A DNA stretch of 64,000 nt from NCBI GenBank assembly GCA_033239125.1, contig BSWB01000001.1:114508916-114572915 (forward strand), given 5' to 3'. This DNA is from Fagopyrum homotropicum. Its lineage: Eukaryota > Streptophyta > Magnoliopsida > Caryophyllales > Polygonaceae. The position numbers were made by a program, and so were the translations under genes. Under the pieces are notes generated by a model. The model saw nothing but the letters and a program-made list of their open reading frames with translations, had not been told where the DNA came from and made no database searches. Below are positions 32,244 to 43,857 of the stretch, in pieces. Numbering within the stretch: the stretch's first letter is position 1; each line of letters opens with the position of its first letter.

Positions 32244-33914
32244 TGTTAGCATGAAATATTGTGATTTTTTAGGCACGTTTTCTAGATGTATTTCATCCAT
32301 ATTGGTGTTCATTGATAAAGCATTGAAGCAATTGTGAGCTAGTTTGTCTATATTATCGATATAGAGGTCTACATAAGCTTTGTGTTGATTGTAGGCGAAT
32401 AAGAGCTAAAACCGGACGGAATAAGAGAGAATGGAGGTAGATTGAGCATATCCAAGGATTAAGGACACCACAAAGAAGCTAAGGAAGATGCTAGGATGAA
32501 GAATAGCACAAAAAAAGGGAATTACGAGCAATCTATGCTTCCACGCTCTAAAATACGGCCGTAATGAAGTCCACGCTCTAAACCACAGCCGTGGAACTTG
32601 GCAACATGAGCGTGGAGCACTCCAGAGAGTTACACGGTATAAATTACGGCCGTGGAAGTTGTGAAGAACCGTGATAGAATCCACGCTCTAAACCACGGGC
32701 GTGGAACTCTCTATGACCGTGATTTAGGCGATCTTTTAACGTACTAATTAAAGCCACGATCTTTTACATATGGGTCAGAGAGAGACATTTTATCTTGCCC
32801 TATAAAAGGACTGAAGGAAGGAGAATTCAGTATCTCCGCTTAGACCGCGCTTAGATCCTGCTTACACCCTCGTATAAAGCATCATCGCTTGGAGTTTTCG
32901 CTTCCGCGCATTGAGGGTATTATTGGACGTACGGAGATTATGTCTTTTGTCCTTAGGTTTGATTAGAAGACGGATTGACATCCCGTTCTTCGTTGTTATC
33001 AAGGATTGTGATTGTTTGTGTTATTCCGAATCTATACATCAATACTCTTGTTTGTGGATTTGAGATTAATTTGAAGTTTATTGAAGGTTTTCGAAGGTTT
33101 TCATCTTTCATTCTTCTAAATCTTGAATTTGATATCATAATGACTGTTGTTGGCTAAAACCCTTTAGCAATTCTAAGGTGAAGGGTTGATAGTTGTGGCT
33201 TAGATGATGATAGATCGATCATAAACAGATTGGACCCTGAGAGTTAGAGAGATTTCGCCGACGAAGCCAGAATCACGGTGTGTTCTTGAGTTCCACGGCC
33301 TTGGAATCTCAAGATCCACCCGTAATTTTCCCTAGTTTACGAACCTTGCTTTTACTTTAATCCAAAGTTAAAGATTTGGTTTAACTTAGTCTTGGCTTGC
33401 CTTTTCTAGGTGGTAGTGAAGCCTCAACAACCTCTACTTCGATTTCGAGTGTCACAACCTTAATCGGTTTAGTTAGTCTTGATCCTTGGATTACAAGTTT
33501 GGGTATTTGATATTAATTCTTGTCTTTAGATCCTTTCTATATTGAAGCCTCAACAACCTTTATAGAGAGTATTTCTAGATAAGTCATATAAAGCCTTGGA
33601 ACTTCACCATGCATTGCTTTGCATTAGCATACCTATGCAACTCTTAACTCTCTCCTGATATCTTTAGTATATCTTGATTCGATTGCCACAACTGGATTCC
33701 TGGATCTTTAGGATTGTTGTTTTTCCAATATTTACAAAGCTTCATACATTTACTTGCTTGACAATTCTATAATTGGATTTAACCCCCCAAATCCCTGTGT
33801 TTGATACTCTGGAATTCTTGCTTGACTACGTCGATCCATACACTGTGGGTTCGCTTGCTTGATTCTAGTTTTATAAATTTAAAGCTTATTTGCACGCATG
33901 CTAAGTGGCGAACA
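32244..33914 (+). repeat. E2 5' LTR
   Basis: TGTTAGCATG to GGCGAACA. The motif cluster at 32540-32725 precedes TATAAAAG (32801-32808). At 32585 the palindrome reads CCACAGCCGTGG, while the 3' LTR has CCACGGCCGTGG (44198); this fits a C-to-T change at a CpG on the other strand. Confidence 0.96.
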
Positions 33915-34115
33915 AGTTTTTGGCGCAGTTGCCGGGGATTTGGTCTAGGCCGAATTTGGTTACCGATTGTCAAGCTTGGGAGCTTAGCTCTTGTTATTTG
34001 ATATCTCTTTTGAGTGTTCTTGCAGGTTTGTGTTCTTAGGTACATACGAAGTTCTTGTTCCGGCAACGGAACAGAGTTTCGCCAAAGAAAAAGTTTTTGG
34101 CGCCGTTGCCGGGGA
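33915..34115 (+). repeat. Duplicated primer-site region of E2
   Basis: Two tRNA-Asp sites lie 177 bases apart. The first (33921-33938) has one mismatch (GGCGCAGTTGCC). The second (34098-34115) is perfect. The leader after each is similar ('ggggatttggt..aggcc', 'tcaagcttgggagct'), so this is a tandem duplication. Between them lies TGTTCCG-GCAA-CGGAACA (34056-34073), a seven-base stem with a GNRA-type loop. E1 has a single site. Confidence 0.93.
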
Positions 34116-34193
34116 TTTGGTTTAGGCCAAATTTGGTTATCGGTTGTCAAGCTTGGGAGCTCTTCCCTTGTTATTTGATATCTTTTCGAGTGT

Positions 34194-36083
34194 ATGCGCA
34201 GGTCTAGAAACAACAAAGACCTCTTACCTCTCGGTCAAGAACTTGAGAGGACTTTGAGGAGAAAGCTCAAGGAAAGAAAGATGGCTGAAGAAAGGGAACG
34301 TGATTACCAAACGGAGTTGGTGGAAAAGGAAGCTCAACTCCAATGGAGTGATAAGACTCGCACGGAGGAAATGGTTCGTCATCAAGAGAAAGTTGATAAT
34401 CTAATGGATATGATATTTCAAGTGAGGATGGAATTGAGCGATCTTAAGAGAAAGAAGAGCAGGAAATCCTCAAGGAGATCCTCAAGATCGGTTAGAACCC
34501 ATTCATCTGGCGAGGATAGCGACTCTTCCATGCCACCATTAGAGGACATTGATCCGACGATCAATGTGAACCCATTCATTCCAAGACCGGCCGCTAACCG
34601 TCGTACCCCAGCTGGAGGTGCGAGAGTCGATCGTGTGGATAAGGAGCCAAGAACTCTTGGCCAAAGGATGGATCCAACGCAGCAACCATGCCGTTTAGGT
34701 GTGAACTTTGATGTTGATGATGCACAAGGGTTTAGCTTCAACCCGCAAGTTATTATCATTGTCCGCCAAAATCAATTTGGAGGAACAAGCGCTGAATCTC
34801 CACATCAACATCTACAAAATTTTGAGATCATGATGGAGACAATGAAGCCAAAGAATGCAACTACCAACAGCTATAAACTCAAGCCTTTCTTCTTCTCCTT
34901 GAAAGGGAAAGCATTGTCTTGGTATCAAGCTCTTCCAAGTGGGAAACTCAAAACTTGGGAGGATCTTTCTTCGGAATTCCTCACTAAGTTCTTTCCGCCA
35001 TCCAAGACGGCGGAGTTGAGAGGTAAGATTAATGCATTTTCTATGAGATCTAACGAAAGTTTGTTTCAATCTTGGGAAAGATTTCAGGATTTGCTATTGG
35101 ATTTCCCACATCATGGCATATCCAAATTGGCACTATTGGAGATATACTATAAAGGGCTGGATGTGGAGATACAATTCAACCTCCAATCCCTTTCATGTGG
35201 TACATTCATGGACATGAGGGAAGATGACGCTTGAGACTTCATTGAGAAGCAAGCGCGAGTCATTGAGAAGTATTCTCACCGGAAAGTAGAGGTGAATCAA
35301 GTGGAGCAAGGAGCAAAGCTATCACAAGCGGCTCAAACTCAAATCTTTTCTCTCAACACGGAGATTAAAGAGTTGAAGGAAGCCATCAAAACCAACTTTC
35401 CAAAGCAAAAGGAACAAGATGTAGGTTATTTGAGCAACAACAATAACCACAACGGGAATGAGAATACAAACCACAACAACCGGAACAACAACCGGAACAA
35501 TTGGAACAACAACAATAACCGGAACAACAATTGGAACAACAATAGGTGTTCAAACAACAACAATTAGCGTCCCAACCAACAAAATTCCGGTAATTCTTAT
35601 TCCAATTCAGGAAATTCACTAACTCCACCTTCCTCTTCTTCCACTCCTTTGAAAAGCCAGGGGCAAACATCTAATGGTGGAAGTACTTCGGGGAAAGAGA
35701 AGCCCGATCCCATGTTGGAGACAATTTTGGGCAAGCTTCAAGGATTAGAGACTCGCATCATCAAGGTTGATGATCACATTACTAAGGTTGATAAAGCCCA
35801 AAAGGTTTTAGAGAACCAAATGTTTAGCCATGCGGAGGAAGTTCCTAGGAATCAAGGAAAACTTCCAGGAAATACGGAGGACAACCCAAAAGGAAGGGTG
35901 ATGGCAATCACAACTAGGAGCGGAGTAACAACTACCGACCCGCAGCCTAAGTTTGTAGAAGTCCCCGTTGAGAAGGAGAAAGAAAAGGGGAAGGAGAAGG
36001 AAGATGTCTACGTTCCTCCTCCAGCTTACAAACCTCCCCTACCATTCCCGCAATCTAGAGCAAGAGCACGTCTAGACAAGTAA
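34194..36083 (+). pseudogene. E2 gag (three in-frame stops, no frameshift up to protease)
   Basis: The start is at 34194 (MRRSRNNKDLLPLGQE), directly after the leader. Residues 15-110 form a charged coiled coil with an SR-rich patch. The capsid-like gag domain covers about residues 200-350 ('FFFSLKGKALSWYQALP', 'FLTKFFPPSKTAELRGKI', LLEIYYKGLD). An Asn-rich segment follows (35440-35570), then a Lys/Glu linker. TGA at 35232 and TAG at 35565 replace Trp codons seen in E1. TAA at 36081 replaces a Gln codon. Gag would form the virus-like particle. Confidence 0.92.
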
Positions 36084-36104
36084 TTCGGTAAGTTTATTGA
36101 ACTC

Positions 36105-37187
36105 ATGAGCAAACTGCATATTAATATACCTTTCATTGATGCAATTGTAGGTATGCCAGCTTATGGAAAGTTCCTAAAGGAGATCCTCTCTAACAAAAGA
36201 AAGCTAGAGGATTTTGGAGAGGTCAAGATGAGTTCGGATTCATCGGATCTCATCAAGACAATGGAGGAGAAGATGCCCCCTAAGTTGAAGGATCCGGGGT
36301 CATTTTGTATTCCCATAGGAGTGGGAGATGTCACATATGATGCATTATGTGATTTGGGAGCAAGCGTCAGCATCATTCCGCTTGCCTTATGCAGGAAGAT
36401 CGGTTTAGGTGATCCTAAACCGGTAAAGATGACGTTGTACATGGCGGATCGATCCATAACTCGTCCTGTCGGTATAGTTGAAGACGTCCCGGTCAAGCTT
36501 GGTAAGTTCTATATTCCTATAGCCGTTGTTGTGCTTGACATTCCTGCAGATAGCCCGGTCCCGATCATTCTCGGAAGACCGTTTCTTGCAACATCCGGTT
36601 GTGTAGTCGATTGCAAGAATGCTAGACTCGCCTTTGACATAGGAGAAGAGAAGGTAGAATTCGTCCTTTCCACTTTAGTGAAGGAACCAACCTTCGATGA
36701 GGATATATTCAATATCCATGACGAAGAGCTATCTAGAGAGGAGGTAAGTTCTATTCTCTTCAAAGATCCCTTGCAAAAAGTTCTTTCTATGAGCATTATG
36801 GATATAGGGGAAGAAGAGGAGTGCAATGAGGCAATTGAAGCCTTAGAGAAACAAAAAGAAGTGTATGAAGTAGAGTTCGAGAAACTCCACGATGAGTCAC
36901 AAAATTTACGAATCCACGGTCAGACAGCCTATTCCACGGCCGTGGAATTCACCAACACAAGCGTGGAGCATTCCAGTAAGTTACACGGCAAAAACCACGG
37001 CCGTGGAGAAAACAGAGGCACCGTAATTACTTTCCACGCCCAAAATTACGGCCGTGGAGAAGGCAGGGGTGCCGTAATTTTGGGTGAATCTGAAGGAAAT
37101 TGTGTTTCCTCCACAACTTCTCTTGATTCTTCTCCAACGCCTTCAACTTCCTTAGACACTTCTAAGGTACGATCGGATGATCCTTAA
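36105..37187 (+). pseudogene. E2 protease and protease-RT linker
   Basis: An open stretch in the same frame as gag. The aspartic protease has DLGASVSIIPLALCRKIGLG at its active site and ILGRPFLATSGCVVDC near the end, which defines the Athila/Tat type. After it comes an acidic linker, then an in-frame motif cassette (36905-37080) translated as repeated HGRG or YGRG peptides, then a Ser/Thr-rich stretch. TAA at 37185 stands where E1 has a CAA codon. Confidence 0.9.
36905..37080. repeat. Motif cassette in the E2 protease-RT linker
   Basis: Exact CCACGGCCGTGG at 36934 and 36995, a variant 'ttacggccgtgg' near 37045, and 'ccgtaatt' segments. The length keeps the frame open. It gives Gly/Arg/His-rich peptide repeats. 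Confidence 0.9.
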
Positions 37188-37193
37188 GAGCCT

Positions 37194-38879
37194 TTGGAGA
37201 CTCCTATAGTGATGGAATTGAAACCACTTCCTACACATCTAAGGTACGCATTTCTAGGATCTAATTCTACCTTTCCAGTAATTGTTAGTTCAGATTTAAG
37301 CATAGATGAACATAGTAAGCTTATGATTGTCCTTAAGAAACATAGGAAAGCCTTAGGATATACTATAGAGGATTTAGTAGAAATCAAACCTTCACTATGC
37401 ATGCATAAGATCTTAATGGAAGAGGACTTTAGAACTTCGCGACAACCTCAAAGGCGGTTAAATCCGACCATGAAGGAGGTTGTCAAGAAGGAAATTCTTA
37501 AACTACTCGATACAGATATCTTCTACCCTATCTCCGATAGCAAGAAGGTGAGTCCCGTACAGGTGGTTCCGAAGAAGGGAGGAATGACGGTCATCACCAA
37601 CAAAAACAATGAACTCATTCCTACATAAACCGTAACAGGATGGCGGATGCGTATAGACTACCGCAAGCTAAACAACGCGACGAGGAAGGATCACTTCCCA
37701 CTATCCTTCATCGATCATATGCTTGAAAGGTTAGCACAACATTCACACTTTTGCTATCTTGACGGTTATAGTGGTTTCTTTCAGATCCCGATACACCCGG
37801 ATGATCAAGAGAAGACCACGTTCACGTGCCCGTGGGGTACGTTTGCCTATAGGAGGATGTCGTTCGGGCTTTGCAACGCTCCAGCCACCTTTCAAAGGTG
37901 CATGATGGCCATCTTCTTGGAATATATAGAGGAAATCATGGAGGTTTTTATGGATGACTTCTCCGTTTATGGTTCTTCTTTTGACAATTGTCTTTTTAAC
38001 CTTGCTCTTGTGTTACAAAGGTGTGAAGACACTAACCTAGTTCTTAATTGGGAGAAGTGTCAATTTATGGTGAAAGAAGGCATTGTATTAGGACACTTAA
38101 TCTCTAGTAGAGGGATTGAAGTGGATAAAGCTAAGATAGAGACAATAGAAAAGCTTCCTCCCCCAACTTCGGTGAAAGGGATAAGAAGTTTTCTAGGACA
38201 TGCTGGATTTTATAGGCGTTCCATAAAGGATTTCTCTAAGATATCAAAGCCGCTTACTAATCTATTGATGAAGGATGCAGTTTTTGATTTTTCACAGGAA
38301 TGTTTAGATGCGTTTAATATGATTCGGGAAGCTCTAATCTCAGCCCCGATTATCCAACCTCCAGATTGGAATCTTCCCTTTGAGGTTATGTGTAACGCAA
38401 GTGACGTAGCTATAGGAGCTGTCCTTGGGCAAAAGAAGGAAGGACGAACCCACGCTATCTACTACGCTAGCAAGACGCTAGATGAGGCGCAGCTCAACTA
38501 CGCCACTACCGAAAAGGAATTCTTAGCAATTGTATATGCAATTGACAAATTTCGCTCTTATCTTGTAGGTGCAAAGGTGATTGTATACACGGATCATGCA
38601 GCGATCCGGTATCTACTTGCAAAGAAGGATGCGAAGCCAAGGCTAATTAGATGGATTCTACTCCTACAAGAATTCAATCTAGAGATCCGCGACAAGAAAG
38701 GTTCGGAAAATTCTGTTGCGGATCATTTGAGTCGTCTAACACATCTAGAGGACGACCACCTACCTATAGATGACTCCTTTCCGGACGAGCACTTACATAT
38801 CATAGAGGAGTGCATCGACGTGATCACCAAAGGTAACGAACCATGGTTTGCTGATTTTGTTAACTATTTGGTTTGTTAG
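37194..38879 (+). pseudogene. E2 reverse transcriptase and RNase H
   Basis: Same frame as protease. A TAA at 37626 lies just before the RT motif RIDYRKLNNATRKDH; E1 has TGA at the same codon. RT continues with 'FCYLDGYSGFFQIPIH', FGLCNAPATFQRCM and the catalytic VFMDDFSVYG. RNase H carries 'YASKTLDEAQLNYATTEKE', 'YTDHAAIRYLLAKKDA' and GSENSVADHLSRL. The TAG at 38877 replaces a Gln codon. From 37647 to 38876 the stretch is open, so most RT and RNase H motifs are intact. Confidence 0.92.
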
Positions 38880-40118
38880 GAATTACCACCCGGATTATCC
38901 TACGCACAAAGAAAGAAGTTCTTTAAGGATGTTCGGGAATACTTTTGGAATGAACCTCTCCTCTTTAAGAGTGGTCCGGACGGCATTATTCGGCGATGTG
39001 TGCCGGAAGACGAGATGCAAAGTGTCATCCGTCATTGTCAGTCACTACCTTGTGGAGGACATGCTAGTTCGAACAAGACTAGCGCTAAGGTATTGCAATC
39101 TGGATTCTTTTGGCCTACTCTATTTAAAGATGTGCAAACCTTTGTTTCCTGCTGCGATGCTTGTCAAAGAACAGGGAATATATCTAGGAGGAATGAGATG
39201 CCTCTCAACAACATCCAAGAGGTGGAGATCTTTGACGTTTGGGGAGTAGACTTCATGGGACCTTTCCCATCATCTTGTGGAAACCAATACATACTTTTAG
39301 CGGTAGATTATGTTTCGAGATGGGTTGAAGCAATTGCATCTCCCACCAATGATGCCATGGTAGTGGTTAAGTTCTTTAACAAGACCATCTTCCCACGATT
39401 TGGGACACCACGGACTATCATTAGTGATGGAGGCTCTCACTTCATTGCCCGACGCTTTGAAGCTCTTCTAGCTAAGTATGGGGTGACTCAAAAGATCGCC
39501 ACCCCTTATCATCCACAAACTAGTGGACAAGTGGAGATCTCAAACCGGGAGATCAAAGGAATCTTATAGAAGACAGTTTCAAGGACAAGGAAGGATTGGT
39601 CTTTGAAGCTAGATGACGCATTATGGGCATACCGGACTGCATATAAGACTCCCATCGGAACAACACCATACAACGTTGTGTATGGGAAATCTTGTCACTT
39701 ACCGGTAGAGTTAGAGCACAAGGCGTATTGGGCAATAAAGTGGTTGAACTTCAACATGAAGGAAGCGGGAGATAAGCGTCTCTTGGACCTCAATGAGCTT
39801 GAAGAACTTCGCTTGAACGCCTACGAAAATGCCAAGATCTATAAAGAAAGAGCGAAGCGTTGGCATGATAAGCATATCATCCCAAAGGACCTCAAAGAAG
39901 GAGATCAAGTTCTCCTCTTCAATTCAAGGCTTCGTCTCTTTCCAGGTAAGCTTAAATCTCGTTGGACTGGACCTTTTCTAATCAAACGTGTTTTTCCCCA
40001 TGGTGCAGTTGAAGTATGGGGTGAAAAGGGCGGAAGCTTTAAGGTGAACGGTCAACGACTCAAGAAGTATACACCGGAACTCCAAGCTGAAGATTTCGCG
40101 CCCACCGCACTCGAATAA
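38880..40118 (+). pseudogene. E2 integrase
   Basis: Same frame. The zinc-binding region has paired His and Cys residues (39030-39175, ending CCDACQRTGN). The catalytic Asp and Glu positions lie in VWGVDFMGPF, 'TIISDGGSHF' and PYHPQTSGQVEISNRE. A TAG at 39567 replaces a Glu codon. The C-terminal part (39603-40118) is open and ends PTALE. There is no chromodomain, as expected for Athila. Confidence 0.92.
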
Positions 40119-40158
40119 GTGCGAATTTGGTCTAGCTACGGACCTTAAACAAGCGCTT

Positions 40159-40176
40159 CTTGGGAGGCAACCCAAG
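40159..40176 (+). other. Conserved post-integrase hairpin (E2)
   Basis: CTTGGG, loop AGGCAA, CCCAAG, 40 bases after the integrase stop. The arms are perfect, and upstream text 'ccttaaacaagcg' is shared with E1. Confidence 0.87.
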
Positions 40177-40508
40177 GTATTGCATTTACGTTTTTGTTTT
40201 TGATTCATAGATTAGAGTAGTTTAGACGTTTTTGTTTTGTTTTTCCTTCGATGCCTTCCGGTATGTTCGTGTTTTTGGATGTAGGATTAGTGGAAAAGAA
40301 AGGAGGAAGGAAAAGCTTGAAGAAAATTGGCGAAACTTGGACTTTGACACATTACAGAGAGTTCCACGGCCAAAACCACGGCCGTGACAGCTACAGTGAC
40401 CGTAATTTTCAAAAGCTTGAGAAAAATCACCAAAACCACGGTTCCGTACAAAACCACGGCCGTGGTAACCCCCGATAGACCGTGATTTTCAAAAATTTTT
40501 ACGGCCAC

Positions 40509-40516
40509 TATAAAAA
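40509..40516 (+). promoter_or_regulatory. Possible internal TATA box ahead of third ORF (E2)
   Basis: TATAAAAA lies 430 bases upstream of the third ORF start, in sequence conserved with E1. The evidence is positional only. Confidence 0.4.
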
Positions 40517-40948
40517 CCACGTTTCTTCACAAAACATACAAAAAAAAACCCAATTCCACGCCCTATTTCGCCGATTGCCTTCCCCCTCTCTCAAATTCTC
40601 GTTCGTTAATCGTTTTTAACGATTCTTTGACCAAAGTTGAAGCAATTTCCGTCACCTACAAGATCCAAGCAACGATTCGAGCGGCAAATCACCGGAGGAG
40701 ATAGAATTCGGATTCCAAAATCCGAAAACCTAGGTTTTTCATTCCCTCTCTCTCTTTGTCGATTCGGCTTCGTTTTTGCTAGAATTTTTAGGAGAACTGA
40801 TTGGAATTGGACTGAAATTAGTCTAGGGCTGCTTGTTGTTGAGTTTGGTGTGATTCTGCTGAGTTTTGAGAATTTGCGTAACGAACCATGGTCTCTGGGC
40901 ATTCCACGGCCATGGAACTTGAAGAACAGACCGTGGTTTCTCACAGAA

Positions 40949-42496
40949 ATGGATCTCGTTAGGAGCATGTCCCAAAGAAATAAAAAGAGGAAAGGCAATA
41001 CTTCTTCCTCTTCTAGAGCACCACCTGATGAGCCCCCATCACCCCCTTCATCACCATCACCACCTCCCCATAGGATCCCTACTATCCATGAGGATCACCT
41101 CGATGCTTTAGAGAGGATCCATAAGCGAGGTGTCACAGGACCTAGGTATCTACTACTTGAGGAGTTAGAGCCTTTGCATGTGGTAGGGGATCTCACTTGA
41201 CTACTAGATAGAGCCGGATTGGTCATCTTCTCCGCTATTCGAGAAGATGCATATGAGGAGATTACTAGGAAGTTTGTGGTCTCGTTTGAGCATAGCCACG
41301 TTGACAGGACCGTTTCTTTCCGGTTGATGGAGAGAAGCTATGATTTTTCTATTAGAGAGTTTGGAGCCTTCTTTGGGTTCCACGAGACCTTCAATGGTCG
41401 ATTCCCTAGTGGCGTGTACGCCAAGGATTTCAGGGAGGAGATAGCTATGATATACGCCAGCAAGGACCGTTGGCAACCTGCTGATACCAAGGCTAGGTTG
41501 ATCTACCACCTAGCCTTGAAGATTGCCCATAGAGTGCTTTCTGAGTGTCTCTTCCCTAGGACGGAGACACCTCAGAAAATCAAGACTGACGAGTTGTTTC
41601 TTCTTTACTGTATGCTGTACGGTAGGCCAGCTGATTGTGCCACCCTCTTAGCTTCTACTATGAGCAAGCTAAAGAACAAGAGGGCCGACAACATTGGATA
41701 CGGTGGGATGGTCACCCATCTTGCTAGGCAACTAGGTTTAGACTTCTCCACGTGCACCCGCATTGCAGCTAGACCTCTAGGACTTCAGAGCGTCATGACG
41801 AGAGGCATTATTTTCCCTAGAAATAGAGGTCCACCTACAACTGCCATGCCTTGGGAGAGTAGGACAGGTAGAGGGATTGCTTGGCTTCTTGAGTATTCCA
41901 TTATGGTTGGACGCCATAACTGGAGAGAGACGTTCGCTGCCATGCATGCGAACAGACTAGTAGCACCACCCTATGTCCCCCTTGAGCCACTAGTTGTAGA
42001 GGAGGAGGAGATGGGAGGAGGTGATGAGTATGAGGGAGGAGGAGGAGAGCATGACTTTGGTACCTTTTTGGATCAGCCGGATGCAGTTCCCGACCCTCCT
42101 AGACACTCTCCACGTCCCGCTAGAGCTTCAGGTTCTTCCTCTCGCCGCGCCAGCGTGAGCGAGAGACCGACGTGGATGGCGGATCCTCCTACTTGGTATA
42201 GTACACAGCCGGACTGGATGGGAGCTCCACCACCTTGGCATGCCCAGCCACCACCTGCACCAGCACCGTCAGACGCACCGGCATGGTATAGCCAGCCGCC
42301 GGGTTGGTACGAGCAGCTGCCGGAGTGGGCCACCGACCTATCCAATAGGGTCGGATCCTTGGAGATCCGTGCAGATGCTAGGGATGCACGAGCCGACGAT
42401 CATGACCGCATGATGAGAGACATATACCACCAGCAGTTTGGGCGGAACTATGATCCTGGCTTCTTCCCGTTTCCACCTCCACCGCCACCTCAGTGA
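40949..42496 (+). pseudogene. E2 third ORF (Athila post-pol ORF), one in-frame stop
   Basis: The start is the ATG at 40949 (MDLVRSMSQRNKKRKG), shared with E1. It has 516 codons including the stop and one TGA at 41198 where E1 has Trp. Parts in order: basic start; Ser/Pro-rich stretch (residues 17-45); a central globular-looking region (about 45-345) with 'SFRLMERSYDFSIREFGAFFG'; an acidic Gly/Glu patch; a C-terminal stretch of Pro/Trp repeats (PPTWY, QPDWM, PPPWH, PPGWY); and a short charged helix. It resembles the Athila ORF sometimes called env-like, but I see no signal peptide or membrane segment. Its function is unknown. Confidence 0.82.
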
Positions 42497-43857
42497 TGAT
42501 CCTGGACGATCCACCGTTTTAGCCGCTCCACCACCGTCTTGTGAGTTCTTTTTCTTTCTTTCTTTTCTTTATTTTCTTTTTGAAAATTAGGGACAATGTT
42601 TGTTCCAAGTATGGGGTGGGGTATGACTAATCGTTTGTAATAACTCTTACTCACTTTGTATGCTTTTATCGAGAACACCTTGCATGTTTCATTCTATTGT
42701 TACACGTTTCATTATTGCATTGCATGAAAAAGCTTTTGAAAAACCCATAAAAATTGAAAAATTTTGAAAATTTTGTGCTTCTAAGGATAGAGATGACTTC
42801 TATGATAATCACTATTTGTGAATTGAGTTTTGATGACAATCGCATGCTTAAACAACTAGTGAATTGAAAAGAAATTGAATCAGTTAATTATTCCTCTTTT
42901 GCAAGTTTCATAATGTGAAGAATGTTACCTAAATCATATTGAGAAATCAAGGTTGAATCACATGATAAGTTCTTATACTTCTTGTTGAAATGATTAAGGT
43001 AATTCGATTTTCTTTTTTCTTTCTCTGATCATTTAGCCCCTTAATGAAATAATGGCCTCCTTTAACTATCCGGGAATTTGGAGGAGTTGATGTTTGGCAT
43101 GTTTGATGTGGGAGGGCCATGAAAGCAAAATTTTGCATTCAAAGAATAGAAAGAACTTATAGGTTTGGGGAAGTCAATCATGACGATGAGTAACTCGGCA
43201 CCATTCACATAGCCGGTTGTTTGTGTCTTGCCAAAGTCGGATTGAGCGATATTCCTAGCGGATTATGGTATGTGCATCAAGGGTTTGAGGCATCTCGCAA
43301 AATTGAGAATCGTTAATCTCTTAGGCTTCGGTTTTTGTGCACCTCTATCCATAACTCCAAAAGTAAAGTCGAAAAATTATGTGAAAAGAAGAGAGCAAAG
43401 CTCTAAGTTGAAAGTGTTGCGGAAACCGCAAGAGAAAAAGAAAAGAATTGGTTATCCACTTTCCCGGATTCATGCACCACATTCGTTAAAGTTTTCCTTC
43501 CCTTTCCGCATTCTAGACCTTGTTTAAAAGTCCTTAAGATCAAGAGAATGATATATGACTTGGTGATCTAAATTGACGTTTCTTATGATTGATTTTGATA
43601 ATGTTTGAAGGTTATGATGTTTGCATGGAAGTTTGATCAATTCATGAGTTTTCTTTACTCTTTACTCCTTGATTATGTATGTGAGAGTCTTATGAACAAA
43701 TGAAGCAAGATTTGAGAATGATCTAATGACTAGGAAGCACATTCATCTAAAAGAAGTTTTGTTTTTGAGAGTGCACCCATATTTCATCCTAACTTGAGTT
43801 TTAAAGCTTTTGAAAGACCTTGCTTGGGGACAAGCAAGTGGCAAGTATGGGGTTATT
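42497..43857 (+). other. E2 3' non-coding tail and polypurine region
   Basis: Closely matches E1 28902-30250. It starts with a pyrimidine run (42546-42590) and ends with 'ggcaagtatggggttattt' before the LTR. No coding region is supported. Confidence 0.75.

Larger units (their letters stand above)
40119..40948 (+). other. E2 region between integrase and third ORF
   Basis: Contains the hairpin (40159-40176), a motif cluster (40360-40500, exact copy at 40454), the TATA-like site and a last motif pair (40885-40945). Short frames here are not supported as genes because E1 does not preserve them. Confidence 0.75.

Noticed and set aside
31996..32337. Frames encoding Ile/Tyr repeats
   Set aside because: They only translate the TA microsatellite in the T3 LTR.
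40949..42496. Envelope protein
   Set aside because: The position fits the name env-like, but no signal peptide, transmembrane segment or cleavage site is visible.
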